NCBI GenBank assembly: GCA_015654825.1
Contig: JAATGE010000550.1
Coordinates: 1 to 10,718, forward strand
DNA length: 10,718 nt
Direction: 5' to 3'
Origin: Rhodospirillales bacterium
GTDB lineage: Bacteria > Pseudomonadota > Alphaproteobacteria > Acetobacterales > Acetobacteraceae
Each line of letters begins with the position of its first letter. Within the stretch, counting starts at the first letter, position 1. A program made the translations under genes and the position numbers. Shown here in pieces: positions 1 through 5,599 of this stretch. The notes beneath the pieces were generated by a model. It was not told the DNA's origin. It did not search any database and was given only the letters and a program-made list of their open reading frames with translations.

Positions 1-169
1 AAGCTGGGGCCTGAGGCCCCAGACCCCCGTTAGCGCTGCGCGGCTTTTCATCGCCTCCCTGGCGAAGGCGACATTTGATATGTCTTTTTGGCTTCGCCGT
101 TCCCCCCAATAAGTGGGGGGCTGGGGCCTCAGGCCCCAGCGGGTCCAGGGCAGAGCCCTGGCCTTTTTT
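1..169 (+). repeat. Palindrome-rich intergenic element, copy 1 (left end cut by the window)
   Basis: Non-coding stretch upstream of tssA built from successive dyads. These are a palindrome at 4-22, a stem GGCGAAG/CTTCGCC at 61-67 and 92-98 that encloses a smaller GACAT/ATGTC hairpin at 70-84, a C6/G6 hairpin at 102-120, a palindrome at 121-139 that is the reverse complement of the one at 4-22, and CCAGGG/CCCTGG at 145-161 followed by a T-run. The same order of dyads recurs at about 5402-5587. Identical blocks shared with that copy include TTAGCGCTGCGCGGCTTTT (30-48) and CTTCGCCGTTCCCCCCAA (92-109). Copy 2 has a further outer palindrome on its left; here that part would lie before base 1, so the left boundary is unknown. 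I see no open reading frame or transposase gene in it. It may be a MITE-like element or a family of structured intergenic repeats. Confidence 0.85.
145..169 (+). terminator. Terminator-like hairpin with T-run before tssA
   Basis: A stem CCAGGG/CCCTGG with the five-base middle CAGAG (145-161; the C-G at the loop edge can add a seventh pair) is followed by CC and six T (162-169). This is the classical shape of a rho-independent terminator reading rightward. It may end transcription from a gene to the left of the window, or act as a leader attenuator if a promoter lies further upstream. It is also the right end of repeat copy 1, so its role may be incidental. The T-run ends 24 bases before the tssA start codon. 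Confidence 0.55.
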
Positions 170-192
170 CCTTCCTTTAGGATCGTTGCCTA

Positions 193-1242
193 ATGCCGCT
201 AGACCCCACCCCACTCCTGGCCGATATCGACGAGGCCGCCCCCGCCGGTGAGAACCTCGAATTCGACATCGAGTTCGGCGGCCTGGAGCGCGCTGCCGCG
301 GGCAAACCGGAGCAGCAATATGGCGGCACGGTGATCCCCGCCGAGGATCCCGACTGGAAAGAAGTCCGCACCCAGGCGCAGGCGCTACTGACGCGGACGC
401 GTGACTTGCGCGTTCTGGTGCAGTTGGCCCTGGCCGAACTGAACCTGGAAGGCATTCCCGGCTTTGCCGTCGCGCTCGACGTAATCCGCCGCCTGCTGGA
501 CACCAAATGGCCGCACCTGCATCCGCAACTCGATCCGGATGACGACAACGATCCGACATTGCGTGCGAACGCGCTGCTCAGCCTTGCCGATCCTGGTCGT
601 GTGCTGCGCCGCGTCCGCGACATGCCGCTGGCCAACTCGGCCCGCAGCGGCCCGATTTCCTGGCGCGACATGGCGATCGCTGCCGGAGCCATGGACCCGC
701 CCGAGGGTCGCGAGAAAATCAGCGAAAGCATGCTGCGCGGCGCATTTCAGGATACCGATCAGGCACGCTTGACTGCGTTGCGCGAGGGCCTGGCGCTGGC
801 GATCGATGCGTCGACCGGCATACCGGCGGCGTTCGACAGCAATGCCGGTTTCGGCACCGGCCCCGATCTCGGCGAACTGACGAAGTTGCTGCGCGAGGCG
901 CAACGCTATGTAGACCGTTACACGCCGCAAGGTGTGCCCGGGGAGCCGGAACCCGAGGATGTAGTGGAGGTCGGCCCGGCCGGTGACGCGGCCCCCGCCG
1001 TCGTACGCGCCGCCGGTGTCAGTGCCGCGTCGCTCGGTGCCGTCACGACGCGCGCCGACGCTATGCGCCTGCTGGATTTGATACTCGACTATTACCGGCG
1101 CTATGAACCCTCCAGCCCTCTGCCGTTGCTGCTGGAGCGGGCGCGCCGCCTTGCCGACAAGAATTTCATTGATATCCTGCGCGATTTGGCACCTGATAGC
1201 GTGAGTCAGGCGCAGTTCGTTACCGGCGCACGGGATGACTAA
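193..1242 (+). CDS. tssA: Type VI secretion system protein TssA (ImpA family)
   Basis: 349-residue TssA, the cytoplasmic factor that binds the baseplate and coordinates polymerisation of the inner tube and sheath. Residues 18-130 match the ImpA N-terminal domain: AGENLEFDIEFGGLE (18-32), GKPEQQYGG (37-45), PAEDPDWKEV (49-58), RTRDLRV (68-74) and the signature HPQLDPDDDNDPTLRANAL (110-128). A variable, Ala/Gly/Pro/Glu-rich linker spans about 245-285. The C-terminal helical part contains YRRYEPSSPLPLLLERARRL (301-320), typical of TssA proteins of the Pseudomonas aeruginosa TssA1 type, whose length is similar. The ATG at 193 starts directly before the conserved domain. It has only a weak AGGA-like site (179-182). 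The gene follows repeat copy 1 and is the first of the tss run. Identification is very sure; the subclass is inferred from length and C-terminus. Confidence 0.95.
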   Translation: MPLDPTPLLADIDEAAPAGENLEFDIEFGGLERAAAGKPEQQYGGTVIPAEDPDWKEVRTQAQALLTRTRDLRVLVQLALAELNLEGIPGFAVALDVIRRLLDTKWPHLHPQLDPDDDNDPTLRANALLSLADPGRVLRRVRDMPLANSARSGPISWRDMAIAAGAMDPPEGREKISESMLRGAFQDTDQARLTALREGLALAIDASTGIPAAFDSNAGFGTGPDLGELTKLLREAQRYVDRYTPQGVPGEPEPEDVVEVGPAGDAAPAVVRAAGVSAASLGAVTTRADAMRLLDLILDYYRRYEPSSPLPLLLERARRLADKNFIDILRDLAPDSVSQAQFVTGARDD

Positions 1243-1345
1243 ACCGGGGATTTAGGTTAAGTAGCATTACAACAGGGCGGGATTGCGGCCGGAGCCGGCA
1301 TTCGGGTCCGTTATCGCCTTCCGACGCAGCTAACCGGGGGTAGGG
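1243..1345 (+). other. 103-bp spacer between tssA and tssB, nothing recognised
   Basis: This is the longest spacer apart from those holding the repeats. It contains no copy of the palindromic element, no convincing sigma-70 or sigma-54 promoter by eye, and no terminator with a T-run. A short dyad around GCCGGAGCCGGC sits near its middle but is weak. Similar CTAAACCGGGG and CTAACCGGGGG words occur at its two ends. It could hold a secondary promoter for the sheath genes, but nothing here proves it. Confidence 0.4.
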
Positions 1346-1867
1346 ATGGCAAAGGCCAGCAGCCAGAAGTTCATTGCGCGCAACCGCGCGCCGCGGGTGC
1401 AGATCGAATATGACGTTGAAACCTACGGCGCCCAGAAGAAGGTGCAGTTGCCGTTTGTGGTCGGCGTGATGTCCGACCTCTCCGGCAAGCCCAGCGAGGC
1501 ACTGCCGGCGATCGACGACCGCAAATTCCTCGAAATCGACGTCGATAATTTCGATGAGCGGATGAAGGCGATCAAGCCACGGGTGGCCTTCACGGTGCCC
1601 AACACGCTGACCGGCGAGGGCAACTTGGCGGTCGACATCACATTCGAGAGCATGGACGATTTCTCGCCGGCGGCGGTCGCGCGCAAGGTCGAGGGCTTGA
1701 ACAAGCTGCTCGAGGCGCGCACGCAGCTTTCCAACCTGATGACATACATGGACTGCAAGACCGGTGCCGAGGGGCTGATCAACCAGGTGCTGGCCGACCC
1801 GGCACTGTTGCAGACGCTGGCGTCGACGCCAAAGCCGGCCGCGACCGACGACAGCGCGGAGGGCTAG
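1346..1867 (+). CDS. tssB: Type VI secretion contractile sheath small subunit TssB (VipA/ImpB)
   Basis: 173-residue TssB, the small subunit of the contractile sheath. It intertwines with TssC to form the helical tubule around the Hcp tube. Family signatures visible: NRAPRVQIEYDVE (13-25), LPFVVGVMSDLSG (35-47), RKFLEIDVDNFDERM (59-73), the DFSP motif (105-108) and a C-terminal helix VEGLNKLLEARTQLSNL (115-131). The tail after about residue 160 is Ala/Pro/Asp-rich and probably flexible. Length is typical. The ATG at 1346 follows a G-rich stretch, GGGGGTAGGG (1336-1345), in which GGGGG (1336-1340) is the likeliest ribosome-binding part. It is 103 bp after tssA and 4 bp before tssC, as expected for sheath subunits made together. 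In TagJ-containing systems the N-terminal helix of TssB is the known TagJ binding site. Confidence 0.97.
   Translation: MAKASSQKFIARNRAPRVQIEYDVETYGAQKKVQLPFVVGVMSDLSGKPSEALPAIDDRKFLEIDVDNFDERMKAIKPRVAFTVPNTLTGEGNLAVDITFESMDDFSPAAVARKVEGLNKLLEARTQLSNLMTYMDCKTGAEGLINQVLADPALLQTLASTPKPAATDDSAEG
1858..1863 (+). promoter_or_regulatory. Ribosome binding site of tssC inside the end of tssB
   Basis: GGAGGG, a strong Shine-Dalgarno match, lies 8 bases before the tssC ATG at 1872 and overlaps the last codons of tssB. It supports the chosen tssC start and coupled translation of the two sheath subunits. Confidence 0.75.
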
Positions 1868-1871
1868 TAAG

Positions 1872-3356
1872 ATGTCAGCAACTCAAGGCGCCGCCGGTCC
1901 GCAGGCCGGCGTTGTTACCAGTGAAGGCACCGACTTCACCACGCTGCTGAACAAGGAGTTCAAGCCACGCAGCGACCGTGCGGCGGAGGCAGTGCAGGAG
2001 GCCGTGCAGACGCTCGCGCGGCAGGCGCTCGCCAACACCGCGCTGCTGTCGGATGACGCGCTGACCACGATCAACCGGCTGATTGCCGGCATCGATGCCA
2101 AGCTGACCGAGCAGGTCAACCTCGTGATGCACGACGAGAGCTTTCAGCAACTCGAATCCGCCTGGCGCGGGCTGCATTATCTGGTGAACAACACCGAGAC
2201 CGACGAGACACTGAAGATCAAGGTGCTGAACGTCTCTAAGAAGGACGTCGGCAAGTCGCTGAAGAAGTTCCGCGGCACCGCGTGGGAGCAAAGCCCGCTG
2301 TTCAAGAAGATCTATGAAGAGGAATACGGCCAGTTCGGCGGCGAGCCATTCGGCCTGCTGATGGGCGATTATTATTTCGACCACAGCCCGATGGACACCC
2401 AGTTGCTCGGCGACCTCGCCGGTGTCGCGTCCGCCGCCCACGCACCGTTCCTGGCAGCCGCCGCGCCCTCCGTCATGCAAATGGACAGCTGGAACGAACT
2501 GGCCAACCCGCGGGACCTGACCAAGATCTTCCAGACCCCGGAATATGCCGCCTGGCGCTCGCTGCGCGAGAGCGAGGACGCGCGTTATATCGGCCTCGCC
2601 ATGCCGCGCTTCCTGGCCCGCCTGCCGTATGGCGCGAAAACCGAACCGGTCGAGGAGTTCGCGTTCGAGGAAGACACCGAGGGTGCCGACAGCGCGAAGT
2701 ACACCTGGTGCAATGCGGCCTACGCCATGGCCACCAACATCACGCGCGCGTTCAAGCTGTATGGCTGGACCACGCGTATCCGCGGTGTGGAAAGCGGCGG
2801 CGCGGTCGAGGGCCTGCCGACGCATACCTTCCCGAGCGACGATGGCGGTGTCGCGATGAAATGCCCGTGCGAGATCGCGATCAGCGACCGGCGCGAGGCG
2901 GAGCTCGCGAAAAACGGCTTCATGCCGCTGATCTACAAGAAGAACAGCGATTTCGCCGCGTTCATCGGCGCGCAATCGCTGCAGAAGCCGCAGGAATATG
3001 ACGATCCCGGTGCGACGGCGAACGCCAATCTGGCGGCGCGGCTGCCCTATCTGTTCGCCAGCTGCCGCTTCGCGCATTACCTGAAATGCATGGTGCGCGA
3101 TAAAATCGGCAGCACCATGAGCATGGCGCAATTGCAAGGCTGGCTGCAGAACTGGCTGAACAATTACGTCGACGGATCGGGCGGCACCTCCACGGAGGAA
3201 TGGAAGTCAACCCACCCGCTGGCCGAGGGTGTCGTCGTCGTCGAGGCGAACGAGGAAAACCCCGGTTACTACGCCGCAAAGTTTTTCCTCAAGCCGCACT
3301 ACCAGTTGGAGGGCCTCACGGTGTCCCTGCGGCTGGTATCCCGCATGCCGAAATAG
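1872..3356 (+). CDS. tssC: Type VI secretion contractile sheath large subunit TssC (VipB/ImpC)
   Basis: 494-residue TssC, the large subunit of the contractile sheath, within the usual family length of about 490-500. Family blocks: WRGLHYLV (98-105), EEYGQFGGEPFGLLMGDYYF (150-169), HAPFLAAAAPSVM (190-202), RFLARLPYG (246-254), ANLAARLPYLFASCRFAHYL (385-404) and the C-terminal WLNNYVDG (428-435). The N-terminal tail before about residue 35 is Ala/Gly-rich and poorly conserved. This is the region that ClpV recognises in Vibrio cholerae VipB. In TagJ-bearing classes that contact is reported to be altered, which fits the tagJ gene downstream. The start at 1872 is set by the GGAGGG site 8 bases upstream. 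A 44-bp gap separates it from hcp. Confidence 0.98.
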   Translation: MSATQGAAGPQAGVVTSEGTDFTTLLNKEFKPRSDRAAEAVQEAVQTLARQALANTALLSDDALTTINRLIAGIDAKLTEQVNLVMHDESFQQLESAWRGLHYLVNNTETDETLKIKVLNVSKKDVGKSLKKFRGTAWEQSPLFKKIYEEEYGQFGGEPFGLLMGDYYFDHSPMDTQLLGDLAGVASAAHAPFLAAAAPSVMQMDSWNELANPRDLTKIFQTPEYAAWRSLRESEDARYIGLAMPRFLARLPYGAKTEPVEEFAFEEDTEGADSAKYTWCNAAYAMATNITRAFKLYGWTTRIRGVESGGAVEGLPTHTFPSDDGGVAMKCPCEIAISDRREAELAKNGFMPLIYKKNSDFAAFIGAQSLQKPQEYDDPGATANANLAARLPYLFASCRFAHYLKCMVRDKIGSTMSMAQLQGWLQNWLNNYVDGSGGTSTEEWKSTHPLAEGVVVVEANEENPGYYAAKFFLKPHYQLEGLTVSLRLVSRMPK

Positions 3357-3387
3357 GTCGGCAGGCCGGAGCAGAAGTTTTTTGAAC

Positions 3388-3392
3388 AGGAG
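3388..3392 (+). promoter_or_regulatory. Ribosome binding site of hcp
   Basis: AGGAG lies 8 bases before the ATG at 3401. It is one of the better Shine-Dalgarno matches in the window, which fits the need for many copies of the tube protein. It supports the 3401 start over internal methionines at residues 7 and 14. Confidence 0.7.
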
Positions 3393-3400
3393 CAACGCGC

Positions 3401-4027
3401 ATGGCAATAGACTCATATATGGCATTCATTCCGTACACGATGCCGCCGGGTTCCGGCAAAGGCCCGGGCCTGACCTCGGAATCCCAGGTGGATATGGCGC
3501 AGAACAATGAGCCGCTGGCGACCGATACGAGCGGCGGCAATCCGGCGCTGCCGTCACTCGCCAGCAATCATCAGATTTTTGAAATCGAGGATTACAGCTT
3601 CGATATTGAGCAGACACTGAATATCGGCAGCCAGAGCGTCGGCGCCGGCGCGGGCAAGGTGACCTTCAACCCGTTCTCGATCACCCGGAAAATCGACCGC
3701 GCCTCACCGGTCTTCTACCAAATGGCCTGCGCCGGCACGGCGTTCAAATGGGTGACGCTGGCGCTGCGCAAGAGCACCGGCGGCCCCACCAGCGGCCAGG
3801 TGTTCCTGCGCTTCGACTTCAAGCTGGTCGCGGTGAAAACCATTTCCTGGGCGCATGACGACGAATCGCCGAAGGAGACGGTGACGTTCGAGTACGGCGG
3901 TCTGCTGGTTCGCTACTCGATGCAGAACCCGGACGGCTCGCTAGCGACGGCGGTGCCGGGCGGCTGGAACCGCGTCAACAACAAGTCCGACCAGACCATG
4001 ATGCCGATCATGCCGCTCAGCACCTGA
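3401..4027 (+). CDS. hcp: Type VI secretion tube protein Hcp (TssD), long form
   Basis: 208-residue Hcp, which forms hexameric rings that stack into the inner tube and are expelled with effectors. The conserved core runs from about residue 59: EIEDYSFDIEQ (61-71), GAGAGKVTFNPFSITRKID (81-99), ASPVFYQMACAGTAF (101-115), LALRKS (120-125) and ETVTFEYGGLLVRYSM (159-174). The first strand (MAIDSYMAFI, 1-10) is separated from the second by a Gly/Pro/Ser/Asn-rich segment (about 14-58). By hand comparison with P. aeruginosa Hcp1, that is roughly 37 residues longer than usual. The C-terminal part GGWNRVNNKSD (187-197) resembles the GWN region of Hcp1 and then adds a short tail ending MMPIMPLST. No separate effector domain is fused. 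Likely co-transcribed with tssC and tagJ. Hcp identity is very sure; the role of the insertion is unknown. Confidence 0.96.
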   Translation: MAIDSYMAFIPYTMPPGSGKGPGLTSESQVDMAQNNEPLATDTSGGNPALPSLASNHQIFEIEDYSFDIEQTLNIGSQSVGAGAGKVTFNPFSITRKIDRASPVFYQMACAGTAFKWVTLALRKSTGGPTSGQVFLRFDFKLVAVKTISWAHDDESPKETVTFEYGGLLVRYSMQNPDGSLATAVPGGWNRVNNKSDQTMMPIMPLST

Positions 4028-4055
4028 GCGGAGATCGGGCCGAAAGTTGGGCGAC

Positions 4056-4844
4056 ATGGACAGCCTGTCGTTGCTGCGCGCAGGCGATCCGCAGGGGGCA
4101 CTGGAGCAGCTGAAAGGGGAAGTGCGCCGCGCGCCGCGAGACGCGCGATTGCGCACTTTCCTGTTTCAGCTGTTCTGTGTCACCGGCGCGTGGGAACGCG
4201 CGTTGATCCAGCTCGCGGCTGCCGGCGAGATGGATCCGGCGGCCATTCCGATGGCGCAAACCTACCGCACGCTGATCAGGTGCGAGGTGTTGCGCGAACG
4301 CATTTTTGCCGGCCAGCGTACGCCGACCATTTTTGGCGATCCGGCACCGTGGATGTCGTTACAGATCGAAGCGCTGCGGCTGCTCGCCGCCGGCAAGCCG
4401 GATGAGGCGGCCGCATTGCGCGATCAGGCGTTCGAAGCCGCACCGGCGACACCCGGCACCCTGAACGGCGAACCGTTCGAGTGGATCGCCGACGCGGACC
4501 CGCGCCTCGGCCCAATTCTCGAAGCCGTTGTCGAAGGCCGCTACGTTTGGGTGCCATTTCACCAGGTGCGGAAAATCGAGCAGGAAATGCCCACGGATTT
4601 GCGCGACCAGGTATGGATGCCGGCGAATTTCGTCTGGGCGAACGGCGGCGACGGTGTTGGCTTCATTCCGGCGCGCTATCCCGGATCGCAGAACGGGGAG
4701 GCCGCGCTGGCGCTAGGCCGCCGCACCGAATGGCAGGAGCAGGACGGCTGGGCGCTCGGCCTCGGCCAACGCATGCTCGCGACCGACGCCGGCGAAACCG
4801 CGCTTCTCGATGTGCGCACCCTGGTGCTGCACGAGGCCGCGTAA
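4056..4844 (+). CDS. tagJ: Type VI secretion accessory protein TagJ (ImpE/HsiE family)
   Basis: 262-residue ImpE-family protein. From published work on P. aeruginosa HsiE1, TagJ binds the N-terminal helix of TssB and also ClpV, and is proposed to recruit the ATPase to contracted sheaths. Visible features, numbered from ATG 4056: LLRAGDPQGALEQL (6-19), DARLRTFLFQLFCVTGAWERA (29-49) forming the TPR-like N-terminal half, RTPTIFGDPAPW (88-99), NGEPFEWIADADPRLGP (137-153), DLRDQVWMPANFVWANGGD (181-199), GLGQRMLATD (235-244) and LLDVR (250-254). The start is not certain. An in-frame TTG at 4047 would add three residues, and neither start has a good Shine-Dalgarno site. I prefer ATG 4056 because the family usually begins a few residues before LLRAGD. 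It is closely spaced after hcp and before tssE. Confidence 0.95.
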   Translation: MDSLSLLRAGDPQGALEQLKGEVRRAPRDARLRTFLFQLFCVTGAWERALIQLAAAGEMDPAAIPMAQTYRTLIRCEVLRERIFAGQRTPTIFGDPAPWMSLQIEALRLLAAGKPDEAAALRDQAFEAAPATPGTLNGEPFEWIADADPRLGPILEAVVEGRYVWVPFHQVRKIEQEMPTDLRDQVWMPANFVWANGGDGVGFIPARYPGSQNGEAALALGRRTEWQEQDGWALGLGQRMLATDAGETALLDVRTLVLHEAA

Positions 4845-4872
4845 CGAGTGACCGGCCGCGGGGGGGTAACAA

Positions 4873-5385
4873 ATGCCGCTTAACCTCGCGTCTCGCGAGC
4901 GGCTGCAACCGTCGTTGTTGGACCGGCTGACCGATGCGGCACCGGAACACACGCGCGATTCGGCCGATCAGCAGGTGCTGAGCATGGCGGCATTGCGCCA
5001 GGCGGTGCTGCGCGATCTGGCCTGGCTGCTGAACACCACGAACCTGGCCACCACGGAAGATCTGGCAAAAACACCGCAGGTGGCGGCATCGACGCTGAAT
5101 TACGGCATCCCGGGCTTCGCCGGCCTGTTCGCGCTCGATGGACGCAGCCAGGCACTGGAAGCGGCGATCGCCACCGCCATCAAGACGTTCGAGCCGCGCA
5201 TTTCACCGGATAGCCTGCGGGTGCGGGCGCGCGCCGCGGGCGAGACGGACGGGCCGACGGCCTTGGTGTTCGAAATCGAGGGTGAGTTGTGGGCACAGCC
5301 GGTACCGCAACAGTTGTTTTTGGAAACGGCGATCGAGCTGGAGACGCGGTTGGCGGTGGTTAAAGACGCAAGGCCGCGGGGATGA
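4873..5385 (+). CDS. tssE: Type VI secretion baseplate subunit TssE (gp25-like)
   Basis: 170-residue TssE, homologous to phage T4 gp25, which nucleates sheath assembly on the baseplate. Family signatures: SLLDRL (14-19), LRQAVLRDLAWLLNT (41-55), STLNYGIPGFAGL (73-85), the IKTFEPRI segment (103-110) holding the conserved EPR triplet of gp25-like proteins, and a C-terminal LVFEIEGELWAQP (131-143). The ATG at 4873 follows a G-run (4860-4866, seven G) that can serve as a Shine-Dalgarno site about 6 bases upstream. It starts 28 bp after tagJ. The gene ends just 16 bases before repeat copy 2. The last residues (KDARPRG) are unremarkable, so the element seems not to have truncated it. Confidence 0.96.
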   Translation: MPLNLASRERLQPSLLDRLTDAAPEHTRDSADQQVLSMAALRQAVLRDLAWLLNTTNLATTEDLAKTPQVAASTLNYGIPGFAGLFALDGRSQALEAAIATAIKTFEPRISPDSLRVRARAAGETDGPTALVFEIEGELWAQPVPQQLFLETAIELETRLAVVKDARPRG

Positions 5386-5390
5386 AGTGG

Positions 5391-5420
5391 AAGAAAAAAA
5401 GCCAGGGGCTCTGCCCCTGG
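5391..5420 (-). terminator. Terminator-like hairpin on the minus strand at the left end of repeat copy 2
   Basis: The palindrome 5402-5420 (stem CCAGGGG/CCCCTGG, extendable by a C-G pair to leave a three-base loop) is preceded on the + strand by an A-rich run at 5391-5400. Read on the minus strand this is a GC-rich hairpin followed by a T-run, the form of an intrinsic terminator. No gene on the minus strand reads toward it, so it could block antisense transcription or simply be an end of the repeat element. On the + strand it has no T-run and should be read through. Confidence 0.4.
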
Positions 5421-5587
5421 ACCCCGCTGGGGACTAGTCCCCAGACCCCATTTAGCGCTGCGCGGCTTTTCTTCGTCTCCCCGGCGAAGCCAGTTCCAGG
5501 CATGAGTTTTCAGCCTTCGCCGTTCCCCCCAACGAATTGGGGTCTGGGGCCTAAGGCCCCAGCGGGGTCCAGGGGCAGAGCCCCTGG
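5402..5587. repeat. Palindrome-rich intergenic element, copy 2 (complete, terminal inverted repeats)
   Basis: 186-bp element filling most of the 214-bp gap between tssE and tssF. The left end (5402-5450) and right end (5538-5587) are inverted repeats of 49 and 50 bases. They are identical except for the centre of the inner palindrome (six versus seven bases). Each end holds two palindromes: outer ones at 5402-5420 and 5569-5587, inner ones at 5427-5444 (a perfect 18-base dyad) and 5544-5562. The core has TTAGCGCTGCGCGGCTTTT (5452-5470), a stem GGCGAAG/CTTCGCC (5483-5489 and 5515-5521) and a hairpin CCCCAA-CGAA-TTGGGG (5527-5542). Copy 1 upstream of tssA has the same order and orientation. No coding potential and no clear target-site duplication are visible. 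It may be MITE-like, or an intergenic structured repeat family. Confidence 0.9.
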
Positions 5588-5599
5588 CCTTACTTCCTA

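Noticed and set aside
1..192. Sigma-54 or sigma-70 promoter upstream of tssA
   Set aside because: I looked for TGGC-N8-TTGC and -35/-10 pairs and found nothing convincing. The GACAT-N5-ATGTC dyad at 70-84 lies in the variable loop of the repeat and cannot be called an operator.
177..930. Two overlapping minus-strand frames opposite tssA
   Set aside because: Ser/Arg-rich and Arg/Gln-rich shadows opposite the conserved ImpA domain, with no supporting signal.
1875..3137. Minus-strand open frame (420 codons) opposite tssC
   Set aside because: No domain is visible, the composition is skewed to Arg/Gln/Val/Leu, and it lies opposite strongly conserved TssC motifs.
3346..3385. Possible terminator or processing hairpin after tssC (TGCCG/CGGCA, then a T-run at 3378-3383)
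   Set aside because: The stem is only five pairs around the tssC stop codon, and the T-run is about 15 bases away, so it does not fit an intrinsic terminator.
5402..5587. CRISPR-like repeats
   Set aside because: The repeats are inverted and nested, not regularly spaced direct repeats with unique spacers, and no cas gene is present.
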